NCBI GenBank assembly: GCA_001179505.1
Contig: CDMY01000242.1
Coordinates: forward strand, 72,083-136,082
Direction: 5' to 3'
DNA length: 64,000 nucleotides
DNA from: Vitrella brassicaformis
Taxonomy: Eukaryota; Sar; Vitrellaceae
Shown here: positions 33,191-48,881 of the stretch, piece by piece
Layout: each line of letters starts with the position of its first letter
Position numbering within the stretch: the stretch's first letter is position 1
The notes under the pieces: model-generated
What the model was told of the DNA's origin: nothing
Seen by the model: the letters and a program-made list of their open reading frames with translations, nothing else
Databases searched by the model: none
Translations under genes and position numbers: made by a program

Positions 33191-34715
33191 ATGGGCAATA
33201 GCCACACTGCGGACAGATCTGGCGCCACCATCAATGACGAGTCACTTGATTTCCTCCACAAAGCCGACAGGGACGCCCTCCACACGTATGTATGCGAAGC
33301 ACAAGCACCCGGCGATAAAAGAGCTCCATGAGCGCACTTGGGTCTGTGTATGCTGTGTGTGTGTGCAGCCGGTTTGAGGTCGGCAGCCTCAGAGCTACGG
33401 CGCATTTCCTCTGGGAAGTCGACTTCTCGCCATATGTCCTCCGCACCCGACTCAATCGCTGCCTCGTGGCCAAGGGATTGCAGGCCATCATCGCATTTGA
33501 CGCTCAGCTGGAGAGTCCTCTGCTGCTGAAGGCCATCTGGCTGGTGGACACGCAGCAGTGGACCGAGGTGGTCAACGCGCTGAAGTTGGCGGCGCAGCTC
33601 GGCTTCTGCACTCTGCCGGTCACCATCAGTTTGCAAGACATCCAAAGGCACACGACCAAACAGGTGGCCGGGACGGAGGGCAGAGGCCAGGAGGGATGGC
33701 TCGATAGCTGTGTGGTGTGTCTGTTGCTGCAGGCGTATTTGGCCGAGCCGCGTGTTTTGGCGCTGTGGAAGATGATCGGTCGACACGTCGTCTTCGGCGG
33801 CAACTACGGCCGTTTTGAGCTGTTCGACCAGCAGGGCGGCGTGCGCGCCCTGCGTGACGAGCCGGGCTACGAGCTGTCCATCAATCCCCCCCTCCCCGCC
33901 ACCCACCCATTCCACCCTCACACCATCAACGACAACCCGCCCGTCAGTTCCTTAATCCACCTGAAGGGGGGCAGCTGGACGTCACTACCGGACTTGGCCA
34001 CTTTTGCCTCGGCGTCGGCGTTCATCATGCGCATCATCATCGCGATGGCCCTTCCAGTGGAGAATTGGGGCAAAACTCCTTGGGTTCACGGGAACCGGTA
34101 CACATGACACACCACACTCAGACACACAGATCCATTTATGACGGCCTCTCCTCTTTGTGTTTGTTTCTTCAGGCATGCTCACGGCGGTGTGCTGGACGGC
34201 CCCCTCAACCACTCGCCCCACCAGCCGCCCGACGGATGCACAGCCGTCGTGGCGTTCAGGATGGACGATATGAATCCCCCTCTAGAGGGTCGCCTTCTGC
34301 TGCTGACCTCGTTCGACATGCCATTCGTCGCATGGGTCGTTCTCGTCAGCCGTGCTGACACGAACATAGGTGAGACAGAGATGGCAGGTCCTCTGTGCTG
34401 ATGATTGAGCCATTGTTTGACGTGTGGTGTTTCGCTGCATACAGTGGGTGTTTGTGTTTCCACCACTGAGCCGCCAGTGAGTGGTGCATCGGATACCTTC
34501 AAGGACCGCCGGCCGACTGCCGCCCCTCTGGTGCGCGGCCTGCTGAGCAACACCATCGCAGACATGATGATCTGCCAGAAAGAGAAAACTAAAGCAGTGA
34601 AGGTGGGTGCCTGTCAGAGTGGGGTGCAATGCGTGGTCCCTCATCCATCTCTCGGGTTTGGGTGTGTATATTGTGTTGTGTGCAGCCTGCAGGCGGACGA
34701 GGCGAGCTCTCGTGA
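33191..34715 (+). CDS. Unknown protein with N-myristoylation-type start (family M)
   Basis: Six exons (33191-33285, 33369-33663, 33733-34097, 34173-34369, then about 34443-34600 and 34686-34715) join in phase. The start MGNSHTADRSGA fits an N-myristoylation signal, suggesting membrane association. The second exon has a hydrophobic, helical character (VLRTRLNRCLVAKGLQAIIA). Later exons contain VLALWKMIGRHVVFGGNYGR, LIHLKGGSWTSLPDL and IIIAMALPVENWGK. The last exon is short (PAGGRGELS). No known domain was recognised. A diverged, inverted, partial copy lies head-to-head at 32540-33045, so the family is amplified locally. Intron phases and frame continuity argue for a real gene. Confidence 0.68.
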
Positions 34716-35249
34716 CGTGTGTGTAGTGTCCCCTTAGTTGGACCGGATGAGCGTGAGAGGGGCTGTGGCTGGTGCGTCACCGAGTCTATGGATGGATGGA
34801 TGGATGTCGGTGGACGCCTCATGTGTGTGTACAGATCAACCATTGCATGCATGTTTGATACACTCTACACCGTCCACAAACCAATGAGTCGAGGGGTGGA
34901 TAGTTGGATGGCTGCACATGGGTTGATGGCCAGACAGACAGACAGACAGACATTTATGTCGTCATGACATGGCACGAATGAACGAATGAATGGGTCGTCA
35001 GCACATGCACCGTAGACATGCAGGCAAATCCATACACTCAGTCCGTCAAAGAATGGCATGTGACTACTTACTACTTTGAGAGAGCGGTTGGGCCTCTGCT
35101 CTGCTCTGTGCGATCACCTCAACACATCCACTACCTAAACCACACCAACACAGACACACAGGAAACAGTGAGGGTATCACCGTCAGTCACGAGTGCCCTG
35201 CTCTTTTGCATACCTGCTGCGCCCGTGGTGTCTTCGACGTTAGGTATGG
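34716..35249. other. 3'-3' intergenic region, simple repeats
   Basis: Lies between convergent M and the third BTB-TLDc gene. It contains (GGAT)n near 34792 and (ACAG)n near 34932-34950. No gene is supported. Confidence 0.5.
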
Positions 35250-37331
35250 TCAGCCGGTGGAAATCTGCACATCCATCCATCCATCCACAGACACGCGGAT
35301 CGACACTTCCACACAGATGAGTGTGTGGTGACGGCCACCCACCTGCCAGATTTCCATCTCATCGCACGTGAAGGTCTCGGACTTCGCCAATGTGCCGTTG
35401 CCCGTGCTGTCCCTCCGTCCCCTGTACCCCTCCGAAAGGCACTCCTTATTGATGCCCTGGTGGCACCGACTGAGGTCGGCCGCCGGACCAGGCTGGCCCC
35501 ACCCCAACCACAGGTGCCCGCAAGCGATGCCACCCATGGCCACTTTCGCACGGTAGTCCATATTGTGGGCCTTCACCACCCCCTGTGTGCCGGCCACCCC
35601 CACCGACTGCCTCCTCTCGGGCAGCTCGATCTTCGTCGGCGTCTCGTACGCACCCGACAGTGCATAGAAGAAGACGGGCGCCTTGTAGATGTTGGCCTTC
35701 GTGGGGTCCTTGGGCGGGTCGAGTGGGCTGTCGATGAAGCAGCCAAATCGGTGTGCGTCGCCATCTCGGAGGGCAAAGAGGAGGCCGCTCTTGCCCGCCA
35801 CGCACTCGAGCATCTTAGGGAAGGCATACGTGTCGCGACTACCCCTGACGGACGACACACAACACACACACAGAGACCCGAAGGCAGATCTTTCAGGGCC
35901 CCCTCGTTGCTGTCTGTGTGTGTGGCTCGCTGACTTGTATACGAGTGACGGCATTGGTGAGGTCTTGCCCGTCATCTTGAGCAGCTCCGCCATCTCGTCG
36001 TCAGTCTCGATGACGAAGCCGCCCCCCGCCACGCCGCTGAAGAAGGGCTCGTACTTCAGCCCATACATCTCAGTGTCGCCCTGTATCTGCCTGCAGTTGC
36101 TCGCCGTCGGTGACTTGACGATGCTGCCGGGCGGTGCGCACCGCCGTCTGCGGGCGAAGTCGATCACCTTCATGAGATGGTTGGGGCGGATGCACGACAC
36201 ACTCGAACCGCTGCAAGGAGGATGGGAAGGACGTACTTATGACGATTGTCCCTTTGGCTCGCTTGTGGTGTGTTGCCCACCTGTGGAAGGTTGTGTAGAG
36301 TCGTTTGTCGCGGCCAACACGCGCCAGTGTGGCCGCAGTGGTCGACACTGTCTTGTCCAGGACGCGCACACTCCTTATCTCGTCCACCCCTCCTCCCTGC
36401 CCCCCCTCCTCAGTGGCCAGCAGCGGCTTGACGGTCTTGTGGAAGTTGGCCAGGCCGCGCTGCACCTCGCCCAGCCGCCCCACTGACGCATCCAGGCTTG
36501 CAGTGCTGCTCTTGACTGTCGCCATGTGGTCGCCCTCCTCACCCTCCTTTCCCTCATCTTCATCGTCTTCCTCGCCCTCCTCGCCCTCCTCCTCCTCGCT
36601 CTCCAGCTCCAGTGCATCGAGTTGCATGTGGTCGTCATCGTTGGTGTGCGCGGCCGTTTCCGCGGGTGCGTCGATGTCGAGGCCGGTCTTGGTTGTGAAG
36701 AGGAGATGGTGCCAGAAGAGGGATGAGCTGTCGGTGTCGTGTGGAGGGGTCAGGAGGATCTCGTGGCTCTCGCCCTGGGCGTCAGCAGCACCGACACCGG
36801 TGACCTCGTCACGCAACCCGGTGAATGAAAGAACAGGCAACGCACAGCATGCATTCGGCTAATTCTATGTGAGTTCATCTACCCTCTCCCCCCACTCTCG
36901 ACCCACCATTCCATATACACTGGATCAGCGTTGAGGAATGGCCGGCCCTCTGCGTCCTTGGGCAGCCCATCCAGATGGTACAGCAGCAGGTATGCGATGA
37001 TGCTCTCACTCACGCCGGGCAGCAGCAGAGGCTTGCGCGGCACACACAGCACCGTCCCGCCCACATTGATCTCGATCTCCCCATCCAGTCGCCCCGTCAC
37101 CATCAGCTGCCCTCCATTCCTCGTGATTAGGTCCTTGATCGTCTTGGCTTGCTGCCGCAGCTTCTTGCGCATCTGTTTGGCTGATTTCTGTATGGCGGCG
37201 AGTGCCTCATCGGCCTCCTGCAGCTCTCTATCAATGGTCGGGCGACAGATGGACGGGAGGGGCTCAAAGTCATCGCTGCCGTCCGCAGGCGACTCGGGCG
37301 ACTCCTGCGCCTTGCGCTTCTTCGCAAACAT
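35250..37331 (-). CDS. BTB/T1-TLDc domain protein (family B, diverged copy)
   Basis: Minus-strand gene. Exon 1 (37331 to about 36907) starts MFAKKRKAQESPESPADGSD with a nuclear-signal-like KKRK, a Gln/Lys helix (KQMRKKLRQQAKTIKDLITR) and the BTB/T1 start EIEINVGGTVLCVPRK. The next exon (about 36860-36281) encodes a linker with a long Asp/Glu run (36530-36610). Exon 36210-35935 (SVSCIRPNHLMKVIDFARRR) and exon 35844-35343 carry the TLDc domain (GSRDTYAFPKMLECVAGKSG, GGIACGHLWLGWGQPGPAAD, CDEMEIWQ). The last exon is ISTG-stop at 35250. It is more diverged from B and B' than they are from each other. The junction between exons 1 and 2 is uncertain: a GT just after EWW and an AG near 36859 fit the frame best. 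Confidence 0.8.
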
Positions 37332-37425
37332 GGTGAACTTAAACGCGCCGAAGGAGAAGGTCACCGGCGGGAGCGGTTCACCAAAGGATCGGAGGTCGAG
37401 AGAAACAGAACAGCCGTTGAAAAAG
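37332..37425. promoter_or_regulatory. ~94-bp divergent interval
   Basis: Separates the start of the third BTB-TLDc gene (minus) from a possible small plus-strand gene. If the latter is real, this is another very short bidirectional promoter. Confidence 0.3.
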
Positions 37426-38003
37426 ATGTCGATATCTGACGTGTACAGAGAGATAGACAGGGCGCTTGACCTGCTCAACCATATCATCGACCGCAATGGA
37501 CATCACAACCAAGAAAGATGGGTACTAAGCAACGGAGAAAACATACAGGCAAAGCAGCCGACCACTCACCGCCTCCCTTTCGCTGCCTGCTGGCTGATAC
37601 TGCTGCAGTAACCCACCGTTCCATCGACGCATTTTACGTCCCTTCCCCTCCCAGGCCGCAGCCCCTTCTGCTGCCCAACCACGTGCACGACACACAGGGC
37701 CGCAACGTCGGTGACATCGGCTGCAATGTGGAGCACCTGAACCATCTCCTGTGGCAGCTGAGAGAGGGGGGAGGGGAGAGGGCTGAGCACAAGTCAGCTG
37801 TGTGGTCCCCCTCTTATCATGGGAGGAGGCCGGTTGCAAGCGTGGAGATGGGTGTGGGTGGGGCTGCAAGTGCTTTGCAGTCTTATGTGGATGGGTATCG
37901 TGAGCAGCTGGCTGTGCTGGAGGAGTGGCATCGGCCACAGGAGGGCAGCAGCAGGGAGGGAGAAGACAGGGCGGGCGAGGAAAACAAGAGGGACACTCAG
38001 TGA
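37426..38003 (+). CDS. Doubtful small helical protein
   Basis: The ATG at 37426 gives a helix (MSISDVYREIDRALDLLNHI). A second open stretch (37640-38003) gives RNVGDIGCNVEHLNHLLWQL, then a Gly/Ser-rich part, YVDGYREQLAVLEEW and an acidic Arg-rich tail with a stop at 38003. Both parts have heptad-like hydrophobic spacing. I could not find a GT-AG intron joining them in frame: the obvious acceptor at about 37612 would put a stop first. An alternative start at 37518 (MGTKQRRKH) would keep only the second part. Treat the exon structure as unresolved. Confidence 0.35.
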
Positions 38004-38207
38004 CCTGTCAGTGGCCTTGTGTATGTGATTTGTTCATTGTGTCTCTCTGGTCAGTAGCCATGGATGTAATTGACCTATGTACCTATGAATGTATGTATGT
38101 ATGTCTGCATTAAGCAATCATGCATATCATGACCTATGCATCCATCCATCCATCCATCCATATGACTCTACACGGACCAGTCGCTCATATCTACCCATCT
38201 ACCCACA

Positions 38208-40815
38208 TTACTGCTTTGTCTTGACGTGTCTCTTGGCCCACGTGATCACGTGCTCGAAGAACTGGACTTGCGCAGAAGTCCCGCAAGGAGGCACCATCTT
38301 GATGCCGTTCTTGTCCATCAGGGCGTGAGGGTCCTGGCAGAATTCCCTCCCCAAGTTGATGATGTTGGTGTCTTTGTTGTTTTTGCTCTTTGCGTGTGCG
38401 TTGATGGCCCCGTAGCACGATATCCGGGGGTTGTTGATGAGGTTCCCCAGCTCTTCGTCTTTCATGGCGTTTTTCACCGCCTGCGTTGCACCGGTCATGT
38501 GTATGTCATGACACACACCATGAGACAGACAAGTACATGCATGCACCATCCATTTTCACGGGTGGCTCACTTACTTCCCGCCGAGTTCCATCGCGTCCTC
38601 GCCTCTCCTGTATGTTCTGCAGGGGCACTCAGCGGACTGCGAAATAGGGCCTCCGGTGTGTGGCGCGCCAGGGAACAGGGCGTAAGAAAGGTCAATCTGC
38701 CCAGACAGATGTGCATGCAGGTATCAATCAATACGTTGTGTGTGTACGGATGCGCCCATCTTTGTGTCTCCTACGAGGGCGAGATCGCCGGCCTTTGGAG
38801 GATAGAAGCCCACCAGCTGCAACGGTCAATATGGGCGGACACGAGTGCCTCTGCTGCTCACTGAGAGACACGCCCCGGCCCACCGGCCCACCTGTTCTCC
38901 GCTTGGAGTCTTCAGCTTGACTGCATATCTGTTTGGGTCGTTCGCCGGCCCTCTCGCCCCCTTGCGAAAAAACAGCACGTTGCCGTCCTGACATGAATGC
39001 ATAGACATACAGACACCCCGTCTCTGCCCTGTTCTGTGTCGTAGTCGTGTGAGTGTGCCTCTCGTACATGCATGTCGCAGTGGTGGAAGTTGACACTCTG
39101 CAGCTGCAGCCCGGCCTGAGCGTATGCCATCGCCAGATATGCACCCTGGGGAATCGTGTCTCCACTCTGAATCGAATGGAATCGACGCATGGCATTAATG
39201 CGACAATGCGTATGCGTGATTAGGCCGGTCGCTCACATCTGAGATGGTGAGAGGGTTGTTGGCTTCGGCTGATGGCATCCCGCTTGTCAGTATACGGTAT
39301 CTTATGGCATCCAGCTTCTCAAGCTCAGGAAATCTGACAAACACCAATAGCAGACACACACAGTACAGCAACATCGCACCTCGTCTCTTCTTCCTCACTT
39401 GTGAGCAGCTCCCCCTTGCCGCTCCGTCGGATCATATACACTCTTGGAACCCGTGGGAAGTTGCCTGAGGCATAGGCTGCGCCAATGGATTTGATGGCTG
39501 CGGGCCTGCCGGCGTCGGTGTCCGTGAGGATCTCCCAGAGCTTCTGGTAGTCTGCCATTCAGAGAAGGACCGTAGGGATGTGCTCGGTGTTGACATACGT
39601 GGGTTTAGACATATATGCATCTGTGCGTGCACACTTCTCTTCTCGTCGTTGAGCGCCTTTCTCATTTGGGCGATCTTGTTTTTCCCTGTTGCGAGGTCGT
39701 TCTCGGACAGCTCTGCTCGCAACAAATGAGAGAGGCACAACACATGGGCGTACGATTGTGTGCTTGCTGTGTGCCGGCTGCGTGCCTACGAGTGGTCATC
39801 GATCGGTGGGCGTCTGAATAGCTCATGGTGTAGGTGGTTCCTACATAATGCAGACAGATGCATTGCATGCACAGCGATCTCTCCAATTTGATTCGTTTAT
39901 GACCTTTGGTCTTATTTCGGTACTCTCGAGACACACACAGCAGAGACACAATCAGAGAGAGGGAGACACAGCACCTCTGGGTTCTCCGTCCGTGTGTATG
40001 CGTGTGCTCACCTTTGTTCTCCCTTTTGAAGGTTGCATTGTCGCCCAGCACACCCTTGAGAGCCACCTCGACATCCTGCGCCACAACACCTCCCACAAGC
40101 GAGTACTTCTCCATCAGCGTATAGCCCGGTGTCCCTGCAGCAACAAAACCGCACACCCATTCCAGAAGGAGGAAACACGCGACGGAACTTCTCGTGTCTA
40201 CGCACCATGCTTGAGGGTGCAGAAGAGGACGAAGCCAGAGGCGCCGGACAAGAACTGGATGTTGTGCCTTATCTTGTCGATGACGAGGGATATGGTGGAT
40301 ATTCTGTCTTTCTCCGCCTTCTTCCTCAGGGTGACCGTCATACTGGTCGCCAGAGCGGCACGATGTCTCTTCCAAAAGGGGTCGAGCGTCTTGGTGTCCG
40401 TGGCCATGTCTGCATGTGGAGAGCGAGAAGGGGAGAGAGACATGATGCGTGTGGGAGGCACACTGTCAGGCAGTCGGTGACTTACCCTGAATGTGACAAA
40501 GGACAAATTCCATCCTGTGAGGATGATCATCATATACAGCAACAAGGTGAGACATGACGCGAGCCCCAATCGTCTCTCTGTTTACCCGCAGATATCCTTG
40601 ATGAATTCATCAAAGTGCTCGTCTGGGTGGAAGTACAGCTCCTCCTTTTTTTCGCCACTCGTCACACCAGCCCGGGCGGCCGAATGGTTCGCAGCACGCA
40701 TCGACCACGAAGACCGGGTGAGGCGTAAGCTCATCTTTCTTCTCCGCAATGCCATGGCTGGAGAGAGGAGGGCGGCGGACAGGAAGAGAAGGAACTTCAA
40801 GACGAGGTGCGGCAT
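38208..40815 (-). CDS. Secreted protein of unknown family
   Basis: Multi-exon minus-strand gene. The ATG at 40815 gives a signal peptide (MPHLVLKFLLFLSAALLSPA) followed by a basic segment and EELYFHPDEHFDEFIKDI. Later exons include ATDTKTLDPFWKRHRAALAT, IDKIRHNIQFLSGASGFVLF, GYTLMEKYSLVGGVVAQDVE with an N-glycosylation-type NATF, ELSENDLATGKNKIAQMRKA, DYQKLWEILTDTDAGRPAAI, DAIRYRILTSGMPSAEANNP, GAYLAMAYAQAGLQLQSVNF, GNVLFFRKGARGPANDPNRY and a last exon (SCYGAINAHAKSKNNKDTNI...) ending at 38208. The C-terminal exon has Cys residues that could pair. No known domain was recognised. It is divergent from another secretory-pathway gene 177 bp away. Several internal junctions are approximate. Confidence 0.62.
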
Positions 40816-40992
40816 TGAGGTGGTGGGATGACAGGAGATGGTCGCCTATGATTTTGATGGGTCAACTACCACAATGTGGGAGAGACGGGAAGGCGGGTCT
40901 TGGGGGCGTGGGGGGCGTCTGGCTCGCCGTCTTAGGGGAGTTCCCCATCCCGAAGATTATGTAATGAGCCCTCTTCTGTCCTCCCACGAGTA
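40816..40992. promoter_or_regulatory. Divergent interval between two secretory-pathway genes
   Basis: 177 bp separate the two start codons. Both products carry signal peptides, so co-regulation is plausible. No motif was identified. Confidence 0.4.
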
Positions 40993-42059
40993 ATGAGTTC
41001 GCCACCAGCTGGCTCTACGGCAATGCATCTGTCCGTCATCCTTCGCTTCACCGCCTTTTTGATGGCCGTCACACACTGCCATGCACTCTTCCCGCCGCCA
41101 CTGCAAAGAGCCTCCAACACGACTCATCTTCACCCATATCGGCTCTCTCCTTCCCAGCGGACGGCCTTTGTGATGCTCGGCACGAGGAGGCGCCTGCACA
41201 GAGGGCCGTTCAAAGGCCGGGACCAAGGCATATTCCACCGGAGGCCTATTGTCGAGGGCGACACATTCAAGGACTGTAAGCTAGCCCTGTCCGCATGTGC
41301 CATATGAATGCATTGTGTGTTGTCTTCCTTGTGTTTTTGTGCCCGCAGGTGAGTACTACATGCCGAATAAGTGCGACCCCGAGTCCAGAGAGGCGCCATG
41401 CACGTAATGACGGACGGATGGATCGATGGATGCCAGGCTATGTGGCAAAGCCCTTCCTCCCTCCTTCTCCCTATATGTCTCTCTCTGGATGCTTGTTTCA
41501 GCGCGTGTTGGTCGACGTGTGCAAAGACTGCCGACTGCAAGTCGCACATGGTGCTGTCCAACCCAAAGGAGTGGAAACTCGTACCAGACGCCAAATACGT
41601 GAGCCAAAACCAAACCACCTCCAGGATGCACATGACATGCGGTTGCCCTCATCTCCATCCCCGTTATCATGCATGTTTCTCTCCATGCATCCATCAGTCG
41701 AAGACTTGCGGCAGTCCGTTCCAGAACAAGTTCCGCACTCTCTGCGTCACCGAGGCATGTGACCCAGAAAAGGACAACTGCGGGGTATGGCAGTGGATCC
41801 CCCCGACACAACACACACACACTGGACATCCACTCACTCGTCCACGAACACCTGTCTCTCCCTTGTTTAACAGGGCCCGGTGACTCGCGAGGCGCGCGAG
41901 AGGGAAGAGTCTGATGAGGAAGAAACGAAGGCAGTCAAGGAGAAGACAGCGGGGGGCAAGAAGAAGGAGGAGGGCTTCAACATGACACCCATCTACATCG
42001 GGGTGGGCGTGATCGTGATCGTCTTCCTTGTTGGCGTCATCTTCCTCTTTAGAGGCTGA
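40993..42059 (+). CDS. Type I membrane protein with Cys-rich ectodomain
   Basis: Five exons. Two in-frame starts exist (40993 and 41023); the second places the signal peptide at the N-terminus (MHLSVILRFTAFLMAVTHCH). A basic stretch follows (TRRRLHRGPFKGRDQ). The ectodomain holds about ten Cys in CEYYMPNKCDPESREAPC, ACWSTCAKTADCKSH and KTCGSPFQNKFRTLCVTEAC-type spacing, suggesting disulphide bonding. A charged Glu/Lys stalk (about 41880-41970) leads into one membrane helix (PIYIGVGVIVIVFLVGVIFL) and a three-residue tail, with a stop at 42059. The exons join in phase (for example the TGT Cys codon split across the first intron). No named family was recognised; the surface or endomembrane location is inferred. 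Confidence 0.7.
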
Positions 42060-42194
42060 GCTGAGCTGACGGACATACATAGAGGCAGGCTATGTGTGAT
42101 GTAGGGCATTATGCAGTCAGTAATCAATCAATGAGGAATCCTGTTTACGGTCCGTCTCGCTATATATGTTCATGGACACATCGATACACACGAA
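42060..42194. other. Short 3'-3' interval
   Basis: 135 bp between convergent stop codons. No other feature was seen. Confidence 0.5.
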
Positions 42195-43503
42195 TCACGC
42201 ATCGGGCTTGCTCGTGTCTGCATCGGGCACTGGGGGCTTCTCGGGCATGGCCATCAAGAAGGTCTGCTCACCTGACGCACACAAAAGAAAGAACACACAT
42301 GCTTGCACGCGGCTGCGTGGCCCATGAATCCACCCACTCACCAAGAATGGGGTTGAATCCGGCGTGATTCCTGTAGGCTAGATTGGTCGCACGGACCTTC
42401 TCGCGATACTGCATACGGCCGGCCACAGAAAAGCATGCCGGACTGCTCTCTTTCGCCTGTGGGGAGTGCACTCGATCCACTCACTCACCTGCGCCATCAG
42501 GTCGGCATGCTGCAACCTCCGGCCCTCCTCACTTTGGTCATAACGCAATGTGACGATATCGAACGGCGCCCTGAGTTGAAATACGGACGCACACACGGGA
42601 ATATTGTGGCCGTGTCTCCCTCCCTCTGTTGCTGTCTGCTGGGCTCACCCACCCCGATCTGTTTTTGAATGCCTTCTGTGAGTACATCTGCAGGTTCTGC
42701 ACACGCTGCTTGTCACACTGCACACAACGCAGACAGACAGACAGACAGACAGGCAACCCGCACGCACATGTGCAGCAAGCAGTGCGCATCCGTGAATTCG
42801 TATGTAGGTAGCTGTGTGTGCGGACGGACCTCTTCCCTCTCCTCCATCCGTCTCCATCTCTGCTCCTCGCGGCTTTCGCGGCTCATCCTGTCGCACAGCC
42901 ATACATGTACGTACAATACACTGGGGGGATGCCCTCATGTCCTCTCTCCCGGCTGGCTGCAGACAGACAGACAGCCTCACCGTACCGTCTGTTCTCGTGG
43001 AACTGGTCCCTCTTTCCTTGTTCCCTCTTCCTGTCCTCCCTCTCCAACTCGGCCACCTCAGCCGTGCGCACAAAACGATCAATGGCTGCACCGCACCAAA
43101 CAGACGCATACAAATGGACGGACGGAAGTATACAGACAACTGTACACACCCGCGCATTATATATCTGATGTGCCTGCCTGCCTGCCTACGGTTGGGCAGT
43201 GTTGGGTTCTTGGGGTCGTCTTTGATGGGCTGGATCAGATTGCCCGGGTCCTCATAACGATGAAAGCCGCCTGAAGACAGAGACAACATGAAGCAAGCGG
43301 CCGACCACCTGTCCATCCATCCATAGTGTCTCACCTGTTCTGTTTCTGAGCCGTTCCTTCTCGAGGCTCTCTCTGTCGCGCAGAGCGTTCCGCTCCGCGC
43401 GAGTCCTGCAGGCAAGAGGGCAGTGCAGTGCAGTGCATGCAGACGTCCATGTGCTGTCCGTCTTTATGTCTGTCCATGTGTGCTCTTACCTCGGCTTGAT
43501 CAT
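42195..43503 (-). CDS. Arg/Glu-rich coiled-coil protein, possibly cytoskeletal/axonemal
   Basis: Minus-strand gene. The ATG at 43503 begins a tiny exon (MIKPR) whose last codon is completed by the next exon, TRAERNALRDRESLEKERLR. Then come GGFHRYEDPGNLIQPIKDDP, AIDRFVRTAEVAELEREDRK, MSRESREEQRWRRMEEREE, DKQRVQNLQMYSQKAFKNRS, APFDIVTLRYDQSEEGRRLQ, YREKVRATNLAYRNHAGFNP and a last exon ending PVPDADTSKPDA-stop. The product is almost entirely charged helix, with short motifs such as GFNPILGE near the C-terminus. Small proteins of this type are frequent among axonemal doublet-associated proteins, but I do not recognise the family. It is divergent from the isocitrate dehydrogenase gene. Confidence 0.65.
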
Positions 43504-43770
43504 GGCAAAAACGACGAGTGGAGAGCAACGAGAGCAACTACGGAGAGCAACGCCCCTCGAGAGGCCCCAGCAGACAACCTTCGAACCGTCAGAGACCGTT
43601 CAAAGGCCGTTCGTATGTCCCTGTGCTATCCGTCGGTGCTGGCGGCCTCTGAAGCCTCTGATCCTCTTCATCAAGCCTCTGATATTTCCCCTCTGCGAGA
43701 TAAGCTCGCAAAAGCGTGTGCGAGCTTCTGAAGAGCCGCGAAGAGCGCCTTTCCTTTTTCCTTTGACAAG
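43504..43770. promoter_or_regulatory. Divergent interval upstream of isocitrate dehydrogenase
   Basis: 267 bp between the coiled-coil gene (minus) and NADP-IDH (plus). It contains CCGTTCAAAGGCCGTTC, with CCGTTC repeated, but no recognised promoter element. Confidence 0.4.
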
Positions 43771-47119
<3,349 letters not shown>

Positions 47120-48881
47120 CGTATTATCCATCCTTGGGGCTGTCGGGGCGCGTTTGTGAGTGTGTGTGTCTGTGTGTATGCCTGTATGTCCCGTAGGCAG
47201 TAGGTAGCGACCCGACCACCAGCAGCCAGCCACATCACACCACACCACACCCCCAGCCGCCACACCTTGTGTGTGTTGTGCTCACTGACGATTTTCGTTC
47301 ATTCCTTCCTCCATTATCCGCCATCTGTGCATCTATCCTCCGGTTTGGTTGTCATCGTGTGTGATACGTGCGCCTTGGTGCATCTCTGCTCGGTGTGCCC
47401 ATCATCTTGGGGTAGTGGACGGCCGTTTCGTTGCAGTGAGAGCTGCTGACGGGGCGCACGTCCACTGCTGGCGGATGATGGGCACTCAGGGCACCGCACA
47501 CCCACAGACAGACAGACAGACAGACAGACAGGGTAAGCCAGGTTTGACGTATACATGCTTCACTTGCTGTGCCTTGCAAACGTATTCATCGGCTCAGGTG
47601 TGCTTGCTTGGTGCTTCGAGTACCGCCAGCAGACGGCCGGTTCACTGCCAGTCGATTGGTCCATGAACCTCACGTATGCTGGGGGTCGGCGGAAGCACGA
47701 GCAAACACACACACACGAGCCAGCCACACAGCAGACAGACAGCATTGACATCCCCTTGCACAGTTTTTTCGGTGCACGCGACGCCATGGAACGCAGTTTT
47801 GACGGCACGTGTGTGTGTTGGGTTGGGTTGGGTTGTTGTGTGTTTTCGTCCCGTTTTCGTTCCCTCTCTCCCTGTGCCTGCCTGCCTGCCTGCCTGAATG
47901 GCTGGCTGGCTGGCTGGCTGGATGGATGGATGGATGGATGGATTGGCGGTATTTGTGGTGGCCTCCTGACATACCAGCCCCTCGATGAGTGTGTGTCTGC
48001 CTCCGGTGCCCCGGTAAATGTCGATATGATGCGGCCTGCCTGCTTGCTTACCTGACAATTACGGATGTGTGTGTGTATGTGTATGTGTGAGGGCATCTTA
48101 TGGACGGATGTGTGTCTATCTTGGTGGCTGCGGTTGTCCATCAGACATGGCACTGTGATGCACGGTCAGATCTCCCATGCGGATGATAGGATGCACGGCT
48201 CATTTCAGCTGTGCGTCCCTTCGTCTGCAACGGCGATCTCACCGGCATCACAGTGACTGCCAAGGACAGACCAATGAGACCATCGGCAATCAATCGCGTG
48301 ATGCCCATGCATGCCCATCCCAAGCAAACAGTTTCACCGTTTAACCCAACGCCTGAGAATCCGCAAAACCGTTGAGCGAGGAAGCGAGCTCACGAGAGAT
48401 TTCGCTTCACCTTGCACGGCCGTGCATCCCTCCAGGCATCCCCACATCGCCTCGGCGGCTCGCCGATCCGCCTCGACGCCGCAGGAGCGCCTCCTTCTGA
48501 TCGCTAATCGCAGGTGAGCGCAGGAGAGGGCGTGAGGGTGCCGCTGTGGGCTGCTGTGGGTGGCTGTGGCGTGTGGAGGGTGTGGCGTGGTCGAGGGGGG
48601 AGCCGTGTCTCTTCTGGCGTGGTGTCGGTTGTTGTGCGTTACTTGCCGTTTGGTGACGGTTGAGAGAGTCTCGGTTGGTTGACGCTGCTGAGCTCGGTTG
48701 TGTGTGTGCCTGGATGTGATGTGTGTGCTGGGGAATGGGAGGCTCACCTGTGTTGTGTTGGTTTGGTGTCCTGTTAGGTGTGTGTTTCCTGTCTGTCAAG
48801 TTTCTTTGTTGGTTGCCGTTGGTTATCGTAGCTGCTTCGAGTTGATTGATTGAAGGAGAGTTGTTGTTGAGTTGAGAGGAG
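47120..48881. other. 1.76-kb intergenic region, simple repeats
   Basis: No supported gene. It contains (CAGA)n at 47507-47530, (CCTG)n and (GGCT)n/(GGAT)n at 47877-47942. An uninterrupted frame near 48311-48517 has no recognisable features. The right part should include the 5' UTR and promoter of the MYB gene. Confidence 0.5.

Noticed and set aside
48311-48517. Short Arg-rich frame upstream of the MYB gene
   Set aside because: No homology or splice partner was evident. It is more likely 5' UTR or intergenic.
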